Shown here piece by piece: positions 19,503 through 29,187 of a DNA stretch of 64,000 bases. Under the pieces are notes generated by a model that did not search any database, had not been told where the DNA came from, and saw nothing but the letters and a program-made list of their open reading frames with translations. Source of the stretch: an uncultured Burkholderiales bacterium (GTDB lineage: Bacteria; Pseudomonadota; Gammaproteobacteria; Burkholderiales; Burkholderiaceae_C); contig CAIRQX010000122.1 of the NCBI GenBank assembly GCA_903880855.1, positions 42,785 to 106,784 of the forward strand, read 5' to 3'. The translations under genes and the position numbers were made by a program. Position 1 is the stretch's first letter; every line of letters starts with the position of its first letter.

Positions 19503-19526
19503 AAGCACCACTTTAGTGTGCTTTTT
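19503..19526 (+). promoter_or_regulatory. Hairpin plus T-tract in rpsB leader
   Basis: AAGCA-c-CAC-TTTA-GTG-TGCTT forms an 8-bp stem with one bulge followed by five T residues. It lies very early in the predicted rpsB leader. It could be an attenuator or part of the S2 autoregulatory leader known in other proteobacteria, but no homology to a described leader can be shown here. The remaining leader to 19637 holds no other obvious element apart from the ribosome-binding site TTGGAG. Confidence 0.3.
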
Positions 19527-19637
19527 GTGAAGCTAATCCTCGAATCAGTTCACTCAAGGTGTTTCTATAAGTACTCTTTTTAGAGATCTTGTAGTAATCA
19601 AGAACTGCATTTTAGACCTAACCTTTGGAGTACATCT

Positions 19638-20381
19638 ATGTCAGTCACTATGCGCGAAATGCTAGAAGCCGGCGTCCACTTCGGACACCAAACCCGTTTC
19701 TGGAACCCAAAAATGTCGCCCTTCATTTTTGGCCATCGCAACAAAATTCACATCATCAACTTGGAAAAATCATTACCGATGTTCCAAGAGGCTGCCAAGT
19801 TCGCTAAGCAGTTGTCTGCTAACCGCGGCACTATTTTGATGGTCGGTACCAAACGCCAATCCCGCGAAATCGTCGCTGCTGAGGCCCAGCGTGCTGGTGT
19901 CCCTTTTGTGGACCAGCGTTGGTTGGGCGGCATGCTGACCAACTTCAAAACGGTCAAAACTTCTATCAAGCGTCTGAAAGACATGAAGATCCAGCAAGAA
20001 GCCGGCTTGGACGCGCTGTCTAAAAAAGAACAATTGATGTTCCAACGCGAGATTGAAAAGCTCGAAAAAGACATTGGCGGTATCCAAGACATGGCTACTT
20101 TGCCTGACGCAATATTTGTGATCGACGTCGGTTATCACAAAATTGCGATTTTGGAAGCCAAAAAATTAGGTATTCCATTGATTGGTGTGGTGGACTCTAA
20201 CCACTCGCCAGAAGGCATCGACTACATCATTCCAGGTAACGACGACTCATCCAAGGCTGTGACCTTGTATGCACGCGGCATTGCCGATGCGATTTTGGAA
20301 GGCCGTGCAAACGCTGTGAACGACGTTGTCAAGGCAGTTGCTGCTGAGGGCGCTGACGAATTCGTTGAAGTGGCTGAGTAA
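19638..20381 (+). CDS. rpsB: 30S ribosomal protein S2
   Basis: S2 (247 aa) assembles late onto the small subunit and helps anchor S1. The N-terminus [22 protein letters not shown] and the segments [11 protein letters not shown] and [17 protein letters not shown] are diagnostic. The C-terminus is acidic ([11 protein letters not shown]). A strong TTGGAG ribosome-binding site precedes the ATG. It heads the rpsB-tsf-pyrH-frr translation block, with a terminator-like hairpin before tsf that would lower tsf expression relative to rpsB. Confidence 0.98.
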   Translation: MSVTMREMLEAGVHFGHQTRFWNPKMSPFIFGHRNKIHIINLEKSLPMFQEAAKFAKQLSANRGTILMVGTKRQSREIVAAEAQRAGVPFVDQRWLGGMLTNFKTVKTSIKRLKDMKIQQEAGLDALSKKEQLMFQREIEKLEKDIGGIQDMATLPDAIFVIDVGYHKIAILEAKKLGIPLIGVVDSNHSPEGIDYIIPGNDDSSKAVTLYARGIADAILEGRANAVNDVVKAVAAEGADEFVEVAE

Positions 20382-20399
20382 ACAAGAGCTTGATTTTTT

Positions 20400-20426
20400 A
20401 AAGGGGCTCACGTTAGCCCCTTTTTC
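20400..20426 (+). terminator. Terminator/attenuator between rpsB and tsf
   Basis: AAGGGGCT-CACGTT-AGCCCCTT forms an 8-bp GC-rich stem with a 6-nt loop followed by TTTTT. It begins 19 bases after the rpsB stop. Since tsf normally shares the rpsB promoter, it is probably a partial terminator. Confidence 0.8.
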
Positions 20427-20473
20427 ATAACTGAAACCCAATACACAAACTATTTATTGATACGGAGAAATAC

Positions 20474-21367
20474 ATGGCTGCAATTACCGCAAGCATGGTG
20501 GCTGAATTAAGGGGCAAGACAGACGCCCCCATGATGGAGTGCAAAAAAGCTTTGACCGAGGCCGATGGCGACATGGCCAAAGCCGAAGAGTTGTTGCGCG
20601 TCAAATTAGGAAGCAAAGCTGGCAAGGCCTCTAGCCGCGTCACTGCTGAAGGTGTTGTTACCAGTTTTCTAGCAGGCAACAAAGGTGCTCTGTTAGAAGT
20701 TAACTGCGAAACCGACTTTGTGACCAAGAACGACAGTTTCTTGGCCATGGCGCAAGCTGCTGCCAAATTGATAGTGGATAACAACCCTGCCAATGTTGAA
20801 GCTATGGGTGCTTTGTCATATAGCCAAGACGGCTTTGGCCCCACTTTGGAAGATGTGCGCAAAGGTTTGATTGGCAAGATCGGTGAAAACATGAGTTTTC
20901 GTCGCTTCAAGCGTTTCGAAGGCGCTAACGCATTGAGCGCTTACTTGCACGGAACACGCATCGGTGTGGTCGTCGAGTTTGAAGGCGCTGAAACTGCAGC
21001 AAAAGACGTAGCCATGCACGTGGCCGCCATGAAACCCGTGTCATTGACCAGCGCTGATGTTCCTGCTGAACTGATTGAAAAAGAGCGTTCAGTCGCTACC
21101 GCTAAAGCGGCAGAGTCAGGTAAACCTGCTGATATCGCGACCAAGATGATCGAAGGTTCCGTGCAGAAATATCTCAAAGAAGTTTCTTTGTTTAACCAAC
21201 CCTTTGTGAAGAACGACAAGCAAACGGTTGAGCAAATGCTCAAGTCTGCCAACACTTCGGTGAAATCTTTCACCTTGTATGTGGTAGGCGAGGGAATTGA
21301 GAAGAAGGTGGATGACTTTGCAGCCGAAGTGGCCGCCCAAGTTGCTGCCGCTAAACAGTCGGCGTAA
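20474..21367 (+). CDS. tsf: Elongation factor Ts
   Basis: EF-Ts (297 aa) is the guanine-nucleotide exchange factor for EF-Tu. The N-terminal UBA-like domain reads [20 protein letters not shown], followed by the core motif [15 protein letters not shown] near residue 75 that contacts EF-Tu. The dimerisation/coiled-coil region and a C-terminal Ala-rich helix are present at normal length. A GGAG ribosome-binding site (ACGGAGA) precedes the start. It is flanked on both sides by intrinsic terminators. Confidence 0.98.
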   Translation: MAAITASMVAELRGKTDAPMMECKKALTEADGDMAKAEELLRVKLGSKAGKASSRVTAEGVVTSFLAGNKGALLEVNCETDFVTKNDSFLAMAQAAAKLIVDNNPANVEAMGALSYSQDGFGPTLEDVRKGLIGKIGENMSFRRFKRFEGANALSAYLHGTRIGVVVEFEGAETAAKDVAMHVAAMKPVSLTSADVPAELIEKERSVATAKAAESGKPADIATKMIEGSVQKYLKEVSLFNQPFVKNDKQTVEQMLKSANTSVKSFTLYVVGEGIEKKVDDFAAEVAAQVAAAKQSA

Positions 21368-21372
21368 TGAAC

Positions 21373-21397
21373 AAGGGGGCATTGGCCCCCTTTTTTA
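21373..21397 (+). terminator. Terminator after tsf
   Basis: AAGGGGGC-ATTG-GCCCCCTT is a perfect 8-bp stem with a tetraloop, followed by six T residues. It starts 6 bases after the tsf stop and separates rpsB-tsf from pyrH-frr. Confidence 0.9.
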
Positions 21398-21442
21398 CGT
21401 CTTGTTCCCCCATACAAATTTGCCACTACCTAGGATTTTTTT

Positions 21443-22165
21443 ATGACCCAACCCCAGCCGGCTTATAAACGTATCTTGCTCAAACTCTCGGGCGAAGCAT
21501 TGATGGGGGATGATGCTTTCGGTATCAACCGCGCCACCATCGTACGTATCGTCGGCGAAGTCTCTGAGGTCATCAACTTGGGCGTTGAAGTGGCGATCGT
21601 GATTGGTGGCGGCAATATTTTTAGAGGCGTTGCCGGTGGCGCTGTGGGAATGGACCGCGCTACGGCCGATTACATGGGAATGTTGGCGACCGTGATGAAT
21701 TCTTTGGCTTTGGCAGACACAATGAACAAAGCAGGCCTGACGGCTCGCGTCATGTCGGCCATTGCTATTGACCAAGTGGTGGAGCCTTATGTGCGTCCCA
21801 AGGCCTTGCAATACTTAGAAGAGGGTAAGGTCGTTATTTTTGCGGCAGGTACTGGTAATCCTTTCTTTACAACAGACACAGCTGCAGCCTTGCGTGGCGC
21901 TGAAATTGGTGCTGAGATGGTATTGAAAGCCACCAAGGTCGATGGTGTTTACACCGCAGATCCTAAAAAAGATCCTAAAGCCACGCGTTATAGTCAATTG
22001 AGTTTTGATGACGCGATCGGTCAAAATCTTGGCATCATGGATGCTACGGCATTTGCTTTGTGCCGAGACCAAAAATTGCCCATCAAAGTGTTTTCCATCT
22101 TCAAAAATGGAGCACTACGTCGTGTAGTGCTGGGTGAAGACGAAGGCACATTGGTCCATGTCTAA
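21443..22165 (+). CDS. pyrH: UMP kinase
   Basis: PyrH (240 aa) phosphorylates UMP to UDP, feeding UTP and CTP synthesis; it is a homohexamer of the amino-acid-kinase fold. [14 protein letters not shown] near the N-terminus binds phosphate, [10 protein letters not shown] near residue 53 is the glycine loop, and [17 protein letters not shown] near 135 is the nucleotide site. It follows the tsf terminator and precedes frr by 24 bases, forming a pyrH-frr unit. Two other pyrimidine genes, carAB and pyrG, are in this window. Confidence 0.97.
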   Translation: MTQPQPAYKRILLKLSGEALMGDDAFGINRATIVRIVGEVSEVINLGVEVAIVIGGGNIFRGVAGGAVGMDRATADYMGMLATVMNSLALADTMNKAGLTARVMSAIAIDQVVEPYVRPKALQYLEEGKVVIFAAGTGNPFFTTDTAAALRGAEIGAEMVLKATKVDGVYTADPKKDPKATRYSQLSFDDAIGQNLGIMDATAFALCRDQKLPIKVFSIFKNGALRRVVLGEDEGTLVHV

Positions 22166-22189
22166 TCGAACTTGCATCAGGAGTAAATG

Positions 22190-22750
22190 ATGAGCCTTGC
22201 AGACATAAAAAAAACGGCTGAATCCAAAATGGATATGTCGATTGCTTCTTTTTCAAATAACCTTACCAAAATTCGTACGGGTCGAGCGAGTCCTGCGCTT
22301 TTAGATAACGTGCAAGTTGACTACTACGGCGCCATGGTTCCTTTGAGCCAAGTGGCCAACGTGTCTTTGTTGGATGCGCGCACTGTGAGCGTGCAGCCAT
22401 GGGAAAAATCCATGGCAGCCAAAATCGAAAAAGCCATCCGTGACAGCGATTTAGGTCTCAATCCATCGTCAATGGGTGAATTGATTCGCGTGCCTATGCC
22501 GCCCATGTCGGAAGAGCGTCGCAAAGAATTGACCAAAGTTGTCCGCACCGAAGGTGAAAACGCAAAAATTGCAGTGCGTAACTTACGTCGTGATGCCAAT
22601 GAAGCCGTTAAAAAATTAGTCAAAGACAAACTGGCTTCAGAAGACGAACAAAAACGCGCAGAAGCTGATATTCAAAAAGTGACTGATAAACATATTTCAG
22701 ACATCGACAAAGTAGTTGCGAGCAAAGAACAAGAAATCATGGCGGTCTAA
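22190..22750 (+). CDS. frr: Ribosome recycling factor
   Basis: RRF (186 aa) splits post-termination ribosomes together with EF-G. It shows the long three-helix bundle typical of the family, with [13 protein letters not shown] near residue 27 and [25 protein letters not shown] segments near 110-130. Two ATGs are adjacent; the second (22190) is six bases from AGGAG and is the better start. Only 11 bases separate it from cdsA, where uppS is normally found. Confidence 0.97.
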   Translation: MSLADIKKTAESKMDMSIASFSNNLTKIRTGRASPALLDNVQVDYYGAMVPLSQVANVSLLDARTVSVQPWEKSMAAKIEKAIRDSDLGLNPSSMGELIRVPMPPMSEERRKELTKVVRTEGENAKIAVRNLRRDANEAVKKLVKDKLASEDEQKRAEADIQKVTDKHISDIDKVVASKEQEIMAV

Positions 22751-22761
22751 GACTAGGCTGC

Positions 22762-23604
22762 ATGCTCAAGCTTCGCATCATCACGGCTTTGGTTTTATTG
22801 GCAATTTTTTTGCCTGCTTTCTTTGCCGACTCCCCTGAACCGCTGGCTTGGTTGACCTTGGTATTAATTGCCGCGGGCGCTTGGGAATGGGGCCGATTGA
22901 TGGGGCTGGGAATGGCTCGATCATTGGGGCTTGGCTTGGTATGTGTAGCGCTCTGTTTAGGTTCTTGGAAATTATTTGAATTGCCTTTACACGCCACACC
23001 CAATGTATGGGCAGGTGCTGGTGCCCTATGGGTACTAGCAGGCGCTTGGATGTTGCGTGGGGGCCTGGATGCTTGGGGTTCGGTTCATATCGCCATCAAA
23101 TTAGTAGGCGGAACGCTTGCGCTCTGGCTTTGTTGGCTGGCTATTTTTCAAGCTAAGCGCGTGGGTATTAACTACATGCTGTCTGTTTTTGTATTGGTTT
23201 GGATGGCTGATATCGCCGCATACTTTGCAGGCAGAGCATTGGGTCGTAGAAAGTTAGCGCCAAGTTTGAGTCCCAGCAAAAGCTGGGAAGGGGTGTGGGG
23301 TGGCACATGCGCTGTTTGGGTATTGGCCTTAGCGTGGGTGTGGGCTGACCAAATGGCTTTATTTGACAGCCCCAGTATTTACAGTTTGTTGTATGCCCAT
23401 GGATGGGTTTATTTTTTAGTGTCCATTACTTTTCTGACGGCAATGAGTGTGGTGGGTGACTTGGTGGAGTCCATGGTCAAGCGCACTGCGGGAGTGAAGG
23501 ACAGCGGCCAATTGCTGCCAGGGCATGGCGGCGTGTTGGACCGTGTCGATGCTTTATTACCCACATTGCCTTTGGCAATGATGTTGTCCCAATCTCTTCT
23601 ATGA
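22762..23604 (+). CDS. cdsA: Phosphatidate cytidylyltransferase
   Basis: CdsA (280 aa) is an integral membrane enzyme that makes CDP-diacylglycerol from phosphatidate and CTP, the branch point to all phospholipids. About seven to eight hydrophobic segments are visible. The C-terminal signature SVVGDLVESMVKRTAGVKDS (about 227-246), with the metal-binding aspartates, is continued by GQLLPGHGGVLDRVDA. SKSWEGVWGG near 175 is also typical. It overlaps dxr by 4 bases (ATGA), indicating translational coupling. Confidence 0.95.
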   Translation: MLKLRIITALVLLAIFLPAFFADSPEPLAWLTLVLIAAGAWEWGRLMGLGMARSLGLGLVCVALCLGSWKLFELPLHATPNVWAGAGALWVLAGAWMLRGGLDAWGSVHIAIKLVGGTLALWLCWLAIFQAKRVGINYMLSVFVLVWMADIAAYFAGRALGRRKLAPSLSPSKSWEGVWGGTCAVWVLALAWVWADQMALFDSPSIYSLLYAHGWVYFLVSITFLTAMSVVGDLVESMVKRTAGVKDSGQLLPGHGGVLDRVDALLPTLPLAMMLSQSLL

Positions 23605-24812
23605 GCATGTCCAATAACGCGCAACCTCAGCGCATCACTATTTTGGGATCTACGGGTTCCATAGGCGTAAATACGCTGGATGTCATTTCTCGCCATACGG
23701 ATCGGTTTGAAGTATTTGCATTGACAGGAGCTACGCAGGTAGATCTGATGTTTCAACAGTGCGTGCAATTCAAACCATCCATGGTGGTAATGGCGCACGT
23801 AGACGCATCTAAGCAATTACAAGAAAAACTAGATGCGCATGGCTTGGACATTAAGGTGCAAACTGGTGCGAACGCTTTGGAAGACGTTGCATCACATCCG
23901 CAAGTCGATAGCGTGATGGCTGCCATTGTGGGTGCGGCTGGGCTGAAGGCATGCATTGCTGCAGCGCTATCGGGTAAGCGTTTGTTGTTGGCTAACAAAG
24001 AAGCTTTGGTAGTGGGGGCCGATGTGTTTTTGAAGGCAGTGCAACAAGGCGGTGCAACACTCATACCTATTGACAGTGAACACTCCGCCATCTTTCAATC
24101 TTTACCTGAAGACGCAAGCACTTGGGAAACCAGAGTTGAAAAAATCATCCTCACTGCTTCGGGCGGACCGTTTCGCCGAAGGGATGTTGCCAGCCTAAAA
24201 GACGTAACGCCCGAAGAAGCATGCGCGCATCCCAACTGGGTCATGGGACGAAAAATCTCCGTCGACTCCGCCACCATGATGAACAAAGCTCTAGAAGTTA
24301 TCGAGGCGCGTTATTTGTTTGGATTGCCACCAGAGCGCCTAGAGGTGGTGATTCACCCCCAAAGTGTTATCCATTCGATGGTCCAGTACCGCGACACTTC
24401 GGTGGTTGCGCAACTGGGTACGCCCGATATGCGTGTGCCCATTGCCTATGGTCTAAGCTGGCCTGAGCGAATGGCTTCAGGTGCGAATGCTTTAGATTTT
24501 CAAAGCTTGGCAGACATGAGTTTTGAATCTTTAGATGACCACGGCCATCGCGAACGATTTGCCGGATTGGGCTTGGCTTGGGATGCTTTGCGCGCGCCTT
24601 TGGGTACCACCGCCATACTTAACGCCGCGAATGAGGTGGCAGTGGAGGCTTTTTTAACTAGGCGCATCCGTTTTGACCAAATTCACCATGTCAATGCACT
24701 TTGCCTGAACACCCAATTGGTCTCAAATATCTCAACCATAGAAGACCTACTGGCTTTAGACGAAAGAACACGTATCTTGGCGCTTTCATGCGTCAACAAA
24801 TGGGCTTCTTAA
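23601..24812 (+). CDS. dxr: 1-deoxy-D-xylulose 5-phosphate reductoisomerase
   Basis: Dxr/IspC (403 aa) converts DXP to MEP with NADPH, the first committed step of the pathway served by IspD and IspF. The NADPH motif LGSTGSIGVNTLDV lies at about residues 13-26. ANKEALVVGADVF near 131 and the metal/substrate motif DSEHSAIFQSL near 157 are present, as is the flexible-loop HPNWVMGRKISVDSATMMNK segment near 212. ATG 23601 overlaps cdsA; a second ATG two codons later is also possible. In relatives rseP follows; here a 113-bp gap leads to bamA. Confidence 0.96.
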   Translation: MSMSNNAQPQRITILGSTGSIGVNTLDVISRHTDRFEVFALTGATQVDLMFQQCVQFKPSMVVMAHVDASKQLQEKLDAHGLDIKVQTGANALEDVASHPQVDSVMAAIVGAAGLKACIAAALSGKRLLLANKEALVVGADVFLKAVQQGGATLIPIDSEHSAIFQSLPEDASTWETRVEKIILTASGGPFRRRDVASLKDVTPEEACAHPNWVMGRKISVDSATMMNKALEVIEARYLFGLPPERLEVVIHPQSVIHSMVQYRDTSVVAQLGTPDMRVPIAYGLSWPERMASGANALDFQSLADMSFESLDDHGHRERFAGLGLAWDALRAPLGTTAILNAANEVAVEAFLTRRIRFDQIHHVNALCLNTQLVSNISTIEDLLALDERTRILALSCVNKWAS

Positions 24813-24925
24813 TGATCCTAGTCTGCGGGCTTTGCGCCAATGGCCGTGTTGTATCATGCCCTCTGTGATTCTTGCCTTCACTTCAGTCGACAAACCCCCT
24901 TCATGGGTCGCTTAATTTCCTGTTC

Positions 24926-27232
24926 ATGAATCAGTTTCTTTACCAATTTCGTCGCTCTACCTTGTCCAAAATTTTGGCGGGTTGTGTCGCGTCTGTTTTT
25001 GCTTTTCATGCGTGGGCTGCAGATCCATTCAGAGTGGGTGATATTCGCGTGGAGGGCTTGCAACGTGTCGAGCCAGGTACCGTGTTTGCCTCCATTGCTT
25101 TGCGTGTTGGAGATGACTACACCGATGAAAAGGGCGCAGCTGCCATTCGTAGCCTGTTCGCTTTGGGTCTTTTTAAAGATGTTCGGATTGAAGTCAGTGG
25201 CAATGTGTTGGTGTTGATTGTTGAAGAACGCCCCAATATTGCGCAAGTAGATTTCATCGGCACTAAGGAATTTGACAAAGACGTTTTGCGCAAGGCTTTG
25301 CGTGATATCGGATTGTCTGAGGGTCGTCCTTTTGACAAAGCCCTGGCTGACCGCGCCGAGCAAGAATTGAAGCGCCAATATGTCAACCGCAGTTTGTACG
25401 GCGCTGAAATCATCACAACCATCACACCAGCAGAACGTAACCGTGTGAATTTGTCGTTCACCGTGATCGAAGGTGATTTGGCCAAGATCAAAGAAATGCG
25501 CATTGTCGGAAGTAAGACTTTCTCAGAATCGACGTTGCTAGACCAGTTAGACCAAAACACCGGCAATTGGCTGAGCTGGTACACCAAAACTGACAGATAT
25601 TCGCGCACCAAACTCAATGCTGATTTAGAAACCTTGCGTGCTTGGTACTTGTCGCGTGGTTTCTTAGAGTTCCGTGTAGATTCAACGCAAGTGGCGATTT
25701 CGCCTAATAAGCAAGATATCAGCATTACTTTGAACATCACGGAGGGGGACCGCTTTGTGGTGTCTGAAGTGGCTCTAGAAGGTTACTTCCTCGGCAAAGA
25801 CGATGAGTTCAAGTCTTTGATTCAAATCAAAGCGGGCAAGCCCTACAACGCAGACGACGTTGCCAAGACTACCAAGGCATTCAACGATTATTTTGGTAAT
25901 TTTGGTTTTGCTTTTGCCCGCACAGAAGTGCGTCCTGAAATTGACCGATCCACTAATTTAGTGAAGTTGGTGTTGGTCGCTGACCCTTCACGCCGCGCCT
26001 ACGTGCGCCGCATCAATATTTTGGGTAATAACCGCACGCGTGACCAAATTGTGCGTCGTGAGTTTCGTCAAATGGAATCGGCTTGGTATGACGGTGACAA
26101 GATCAAACTATCTAAAGACCGCGTAAACCGTTTAGGGTATTTCAAAGACGTTGAAGTCGATACCCAAGAGGTGCCGTCAACGATGGATCAAATTGATCTA
26201 AATGTCAGTGTGGTTGAGAAACCAACGGGCATGCTGACTTTAGGTGCAGGTTTTTCAAGCGCTGAAAAAGTTACTCTAAGTTTCGGTATCTCTCAGGACA
26301 ATATTTTTGGCTCTGGACAAAATCTTGGCGTACAAATCAGTACAAGTAAGTACAACACGTATTACGTGGTGAGTACCACCAATCCTTATTTCACTGAGGA
26401 TGGAGTTTCAAGGTCTTTCTCTTTTTCGCATCGTTCTAGCAAACCCTATGTGGAGCAGGGCGGAGATTACAGGCTGATTTCGGATTCTGTGGCACTTAAC
26501 TTTGGAATTCCATTTAGCGAATTAGACCGAGTATTCACTGGTGTAGGTATTGAGCAAACTGAAATCGTTCCTGGAACGAATCTCCCAGCTTCTTACTTGG
26601 CGTATGCCAATACCTTTGGCTACACCACCAAAACAGTTCCTTTGTCGGTGGGTTGGGCGCGAGATGGGCGAGATAGTTATTTAAATCCGTCCTCTGGAAA
26701 ATACATGCGTGCCAATAGTGATGTGGGCGTTGTCGGAGACACGCGATACATCCGCATGGCTACCCAGTACCAACAATATGTTCCATTGACGAAGCAATAC
26801 ACCTTTGCGTTCAATGCAGATTTTGGTCTCGGTAAAGGTTTGCAAAATCAGCCCTATCCAATCTTTAAAAATTACTACTCAGGTGGTTTAGGTTCTGTGC
26901 GTGGTTTCGAGCAAGGCACTTTAGGTCCGCGCGACGTTTCCGGTATCGTGGTTGGTGGCCCCAAAAAAGTCACCATCAACAGTGAATTTTTGATGCCTTT
27001 CCCAGGAGCCGGTAACGATAGAACGCTCCGCCTTTACGGTTTCTACGACATGGGTAACGTGTTTGGTGAATACGACACCATTCAAGTTAGTCAATTTAGA
27101 AGCTCTCTGGGCGCGGGTTTGAGCTGGGTATCCCCTATGGGTCCTTTGCGCTTTGCGTGGGCTAAACCGGTGCGTAGCTTCACAGGCGATAGAATCCAAA
27201 GATTGCAATTCCAAATCGGGACATCATTCTGA
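24926..27232 (+). CDS. bamA: Outer membrane protein assembly factor BamA
   Basis: BamA (768 aa) is the Omp85 core of the machine that folds beta-barrel proteins into the outer membrane. A signal peptide ends at about AFHAWA-ADPF (residue 32). Five POTRA domains follow (to about 425), the first beginning FRVGDIRVEGLQRVEPGTV. The C-terminal barrel contains the conserved loop-6 motif VRGFEQGTLGPRD near 657 and ends in a terminal phenylalanine (FQIGTSF). ATG 24926 gives a proper signal peptide; an upstream in-frame start would add 18 odd residues. Its stop overlaps the skp start by one base. Confidence 0.97.
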   Translation: MNQFLYQFRRSTLSKILAGCVASVFAFHAWAADPFRVGDIRVEGLQRVEPGTVFASIALRVGDDYTDEKGAAAIRSLFALGLFKDVRIEVSGNVLVLIVEERPNIAQVDFIGTKEFDKDVLRKALRDIGLSEGRPFDKALADRAEQELKRQYVNRSLYGAEIITTITPAERNRVNLSFTVIEGDLAKIKEMRIVGSKTFSESTLLDQLDQNTGNWLSWYTKTDRYSRTKLNADLETLRAWYLSRGFLEFRVDSTQVAISPNKQDISITLNITEGDRFVVSEVALEGYFLGKDDEFKSLIQIKAGKPYNADDVAKTTKAFNDYFGNFGFAFARTEVRPEIDRSTNLVKLVLVADPSRRAYVRRINILGNNRTRDQIVRREFRQMESAWYDGDKIKLSKDRVNRLGYFKDVEVDTQEVPSTMDQIDLNVSVVEKPTGMLTLGAGFSSAEKVTLSFGISQDNIFGSGQNLGVQISTSKYNTYYVVSTTNPYFTEDGVSRSFSFSHRSSKPYVEQGGDYRLISDSVALNFGIPFSELDRVFTGVGIEQTEIVPGTNLPASYLAYANTFGYTTKTVPLSVGWARDGRDSYLNPSSGKYMRANSDVGVVGDTRYIRMATQYQQYVPLTKQYTFAFNADFGLGKGLQNQPYPIFKNYYSGGLGSVRGFEQGTLGPRDVSGIVVGGPKKVTINSEFLMPFPGAGNDRTLRLYGFYDMGNVFGEYDTIQVSQFRSSLGAGLSWVSPMGPLRFAWAKPVRSFTGDRIQRLQFQIGTSF

Positions 27233-27738
27233 TGAAAAAGTTTTTAAGCTTCCTTCTTTTAACCGCCATGTTGGGCGTGGCCTCTGTCAGCGTCGCTGCT
27301 CAGGAAATCCGTATCGGGTTTATCAACACCGACCGTATTTTCAAAGAAGCCAACACAGCCAAGCAGGCCCAGGCTAAGTTGGAACAAGAATTCTCTAAGC
27401 GCGAAAAAGAACTCAACGATTTCGGTGCCACGCTCAAAGCAGCTGTCGAAAAGTTCGAGCGCGAAGCCCCCACTTTGGCCGAATCTCAGCGAGTTACTCG
27501 CCAAAAACAATTGGGTGAGCAAGACCGTGAGTTTCAGCGCAAGCGCCGTGAGTTCCAAGAAGAATTGAACGCACGCAAGAATGAAGAGTTCCAGTTGGTG
27601 TTAGAGCGCGCCAACCGCGTGATCAAACAAGTGGCGGAATCTGAAAAATACGACCTGGTTTTGCAAGAGGCTGTCTACATCAACCCCAAGCACGACATCA
27701 CCGACAAGGTGTTAAAGGTTATCAACGCCGCGAAGTAA
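27232..27738 (+). CDS. skp: Periplasmic chaperone Skp/OmpH
   Basis: Skp (168 aa) is a trimeric periplasmic holdase that carries unfolded outer-membrane proteins to BamA. The signal peptide MKKFLSFLLLTAMLGVASVSVAA is followed by the family start IRIGFINTDRIFKEA. The middle (about 45-135) is a long highly charged coiled coil forming the tentacles, and YDLVLQEAVYIN near the end returns to the beta core. It is translationally coupled to bamA by a TGATG overlap. Confidence 0.94.
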   Translation: MKKFLSFLLLTAMLGVASVSVAAQEIRIGFINTDRIFKEANTAKQAQAKLEQEFSKREKELNDFGATLKAAVEKFEREAPTLAESQRVTRQKQLGEQDREFQRKRREFQEELNARKNEEFQLVLERANRVIKQVAESEKYDLVLQEAVYINPKHDITDKVLKVINAAK

Positions 27739-27744
27739 TCAGCC

Positions 27745-28731
27745 TTGGCAATTCGTCTTGGCCAACTGATTGAACAACTCGGCGGCAGCCTTCACGGCGA
27801 CCCCGACTTTCTTGTACAAAAAATCAGCCCTCTAGAGACTGCGACTTCTAGCACCCTGTCGTTCCTGAGCAATCCCCTTTACAGTTCCCAACTCGCTACC
27901 ACCCAAGCGGGTTGTGTGATTGTGTCGCCCGAGATGCAGTCTTTGGTCCGTGCTGGCTCGGCTTGCATTGTTTCTCCCAATCCTTATCTGTATTTCGCCA
28001 AGGTGACCCAGTTGTGGCGCCAACAACAAGTCGCTGAAGATGGTGAACCTTTGGTGCATCCAAGCGCCGTGGTTCACCCCAAAGCAGTCGTTCACCCAAC
28101 TGCCCGGATTGGCCCCTTGTGTGTGATTGAGAAGGGTGCCCGTGTTGGTGCAGGTTCTTGGTTGAAGTCGCTCGTCACGCTTGGCGCAGATTGCTCCATC
28201 GGTGAGCATTGCATCTTGCACGCGGGCGTTGTGATTGGTGCAGATGGTTTTGGCTTTGCGCCCATCGAAGGTCGTTGGGAGAAGATTGAACAACTCGGCG
28301 CAGTTCGCATTGGCAACCATGTCGAAATTGGCGCTAACTCTTGCGTTGACCGTGGTGCTTTGGAAGACACCGTCATTGGTCACGGAGTTAAGTTAGATAA
28401 CTTGGTACAAATTGGGCACAACGTGCAAATCGGTGCCCATACTGCCATGGCGGGTTGTGTCGGCGTTGCCGGTAGCGCTGTGATCGGGGCGCATTGCACA
28501 TTGGGCGGTGGCGCGATTGTGTTGGGGCATCTCACATTGGCCGATGGCGTGCATATTTCTGCTGCGTCTGTGGTCATGCGATCGATCAATCAGCCCGGCA
28601 ACTACAGCGGCGTGTTTCCCATCGACGACAATGCTTCTTGGGAAAAGAATGCTGCTACCTTGAAGCAACTGCACGGATTGCGAGACCGTATCCGTTCGCT
28701 AGAAACTGCTTTTGAAAGCTCCAAAAAATGA
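27745..28731 (+). CDS. lpxD: UDP-3-O-(3-hydroxyacyl)glucosamine N-acyltransferase
   Basis: LpxD (328 aa) adds the second hydroxyacyl chain in lipid A synthesis. The N-terminal uridine-binding domain (about 1-100) is followed by a left-handed beta-helix of hexapeptide repeats (from [19 protein letters not shown] near 104 to about 290). GADGFGFAP near 168 and [10 protein letters not shown] near 226 are the conserved active-site regions. The start is TTG 27745, immediately after skp; no in-frame ATG is suitable. It overlaps fabZ by 4 bases. Confidence 0.95.
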   Translation: MAIRLGQLIEQLGGSLHGDPDFLVQKISPLETATSSTLSFLSNPLYSSQLATTQAGCVIVSPEMQSLVRAGSACIVSPNPYLYFAKVTQLWRQQQVAEDGEPLVHPSAVVHPKAVVHPTARIGPLCVIEKGARVGAGSWLKSLVTLGADCSIGEHCILHAGVVIGADGFGFAPIEGRWEKIEQLGAVRIGNHVEIGANSCVDRGALEDTVIGHGVKLDNLVQIGHNVQIGAHTAMAGCVGVAGSAVIGAHCTLGGGAIVLGHLTLADGVHISAASVVMRSINQPGNYSGVFPIDDNASWEKNAATLKQLHGLRDRIRSLETAFESSKK

Positions 28732-29171
28732 CCTTAGATATCCACCAAATCTTAAAAATGCTGCCGCATCGCTACCCCATTTTGTTGGTGGACAGGGTGC
28801 TGGAGATTGACAAGGGCAAATCCATCAAAGCCATTAAAAACGTGTCGATCAATGAACCTTTTTTTCTGGGTCATTTTCCGCATCGTCCTGTCATGCCTGG
28901 CGTGTTGATTTTGGAGGCTTTGGCGCAAGCCGCCGCAATTCTTGCGTTTGATATGTTGGGCAAAGTTCCAGATGACAAAACGGTTTACTACTTCGCAGGC
29001 ATTGACGGTGCACGCTTCAAGCGTCCAGTAGAGCCAGGTGACCAGCTTATTTTGGAAGTCTCACTAGACCGCCACAAGTCTGGTATTTTTAAATTCAATG
29101 CCTGTGCCAAAGTTGGTGAAGACATCGCTACAGAAGCGAGTCTGATGTGCACCATGCGCACGATTGCTTAA
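28728..29171 (+). CDS. fabZ: 3-hydroxyacyl-ACP dehydratase FabZ
   Basis: FabZ (147 aa) dehydrates 3-hydroxyacyl-ACP in fatty-acid elongation and competes with LpxA/LpxD for the same substrates, which is why it sits between them. The hot-dog fold motifs are clear: [13 protein letters not shown] near residue 12, the catalytic His in [15 protein letters not shown] near 49 and the catalytic Glu in [13 protein letters not shown] near 63. The ATGA overlap with lpxD indicates coupling. Confidence 0.97.
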   Translation: MTLDIHQILKMLPHRYPILLVDRVLEIDKGKSIKAIKNVSINEPFFLGHFPHRPVMPGVLILEALAQAAAILAFDMLGKVPDDKTVYYFAGIDGARFKRPVEPGDQLILEVSLDRHKSGIFKFNACAKVGEDIATEASLMCTMRTIA

Positions 29172-29187
29172 CCACGGTTGCCGCGAG

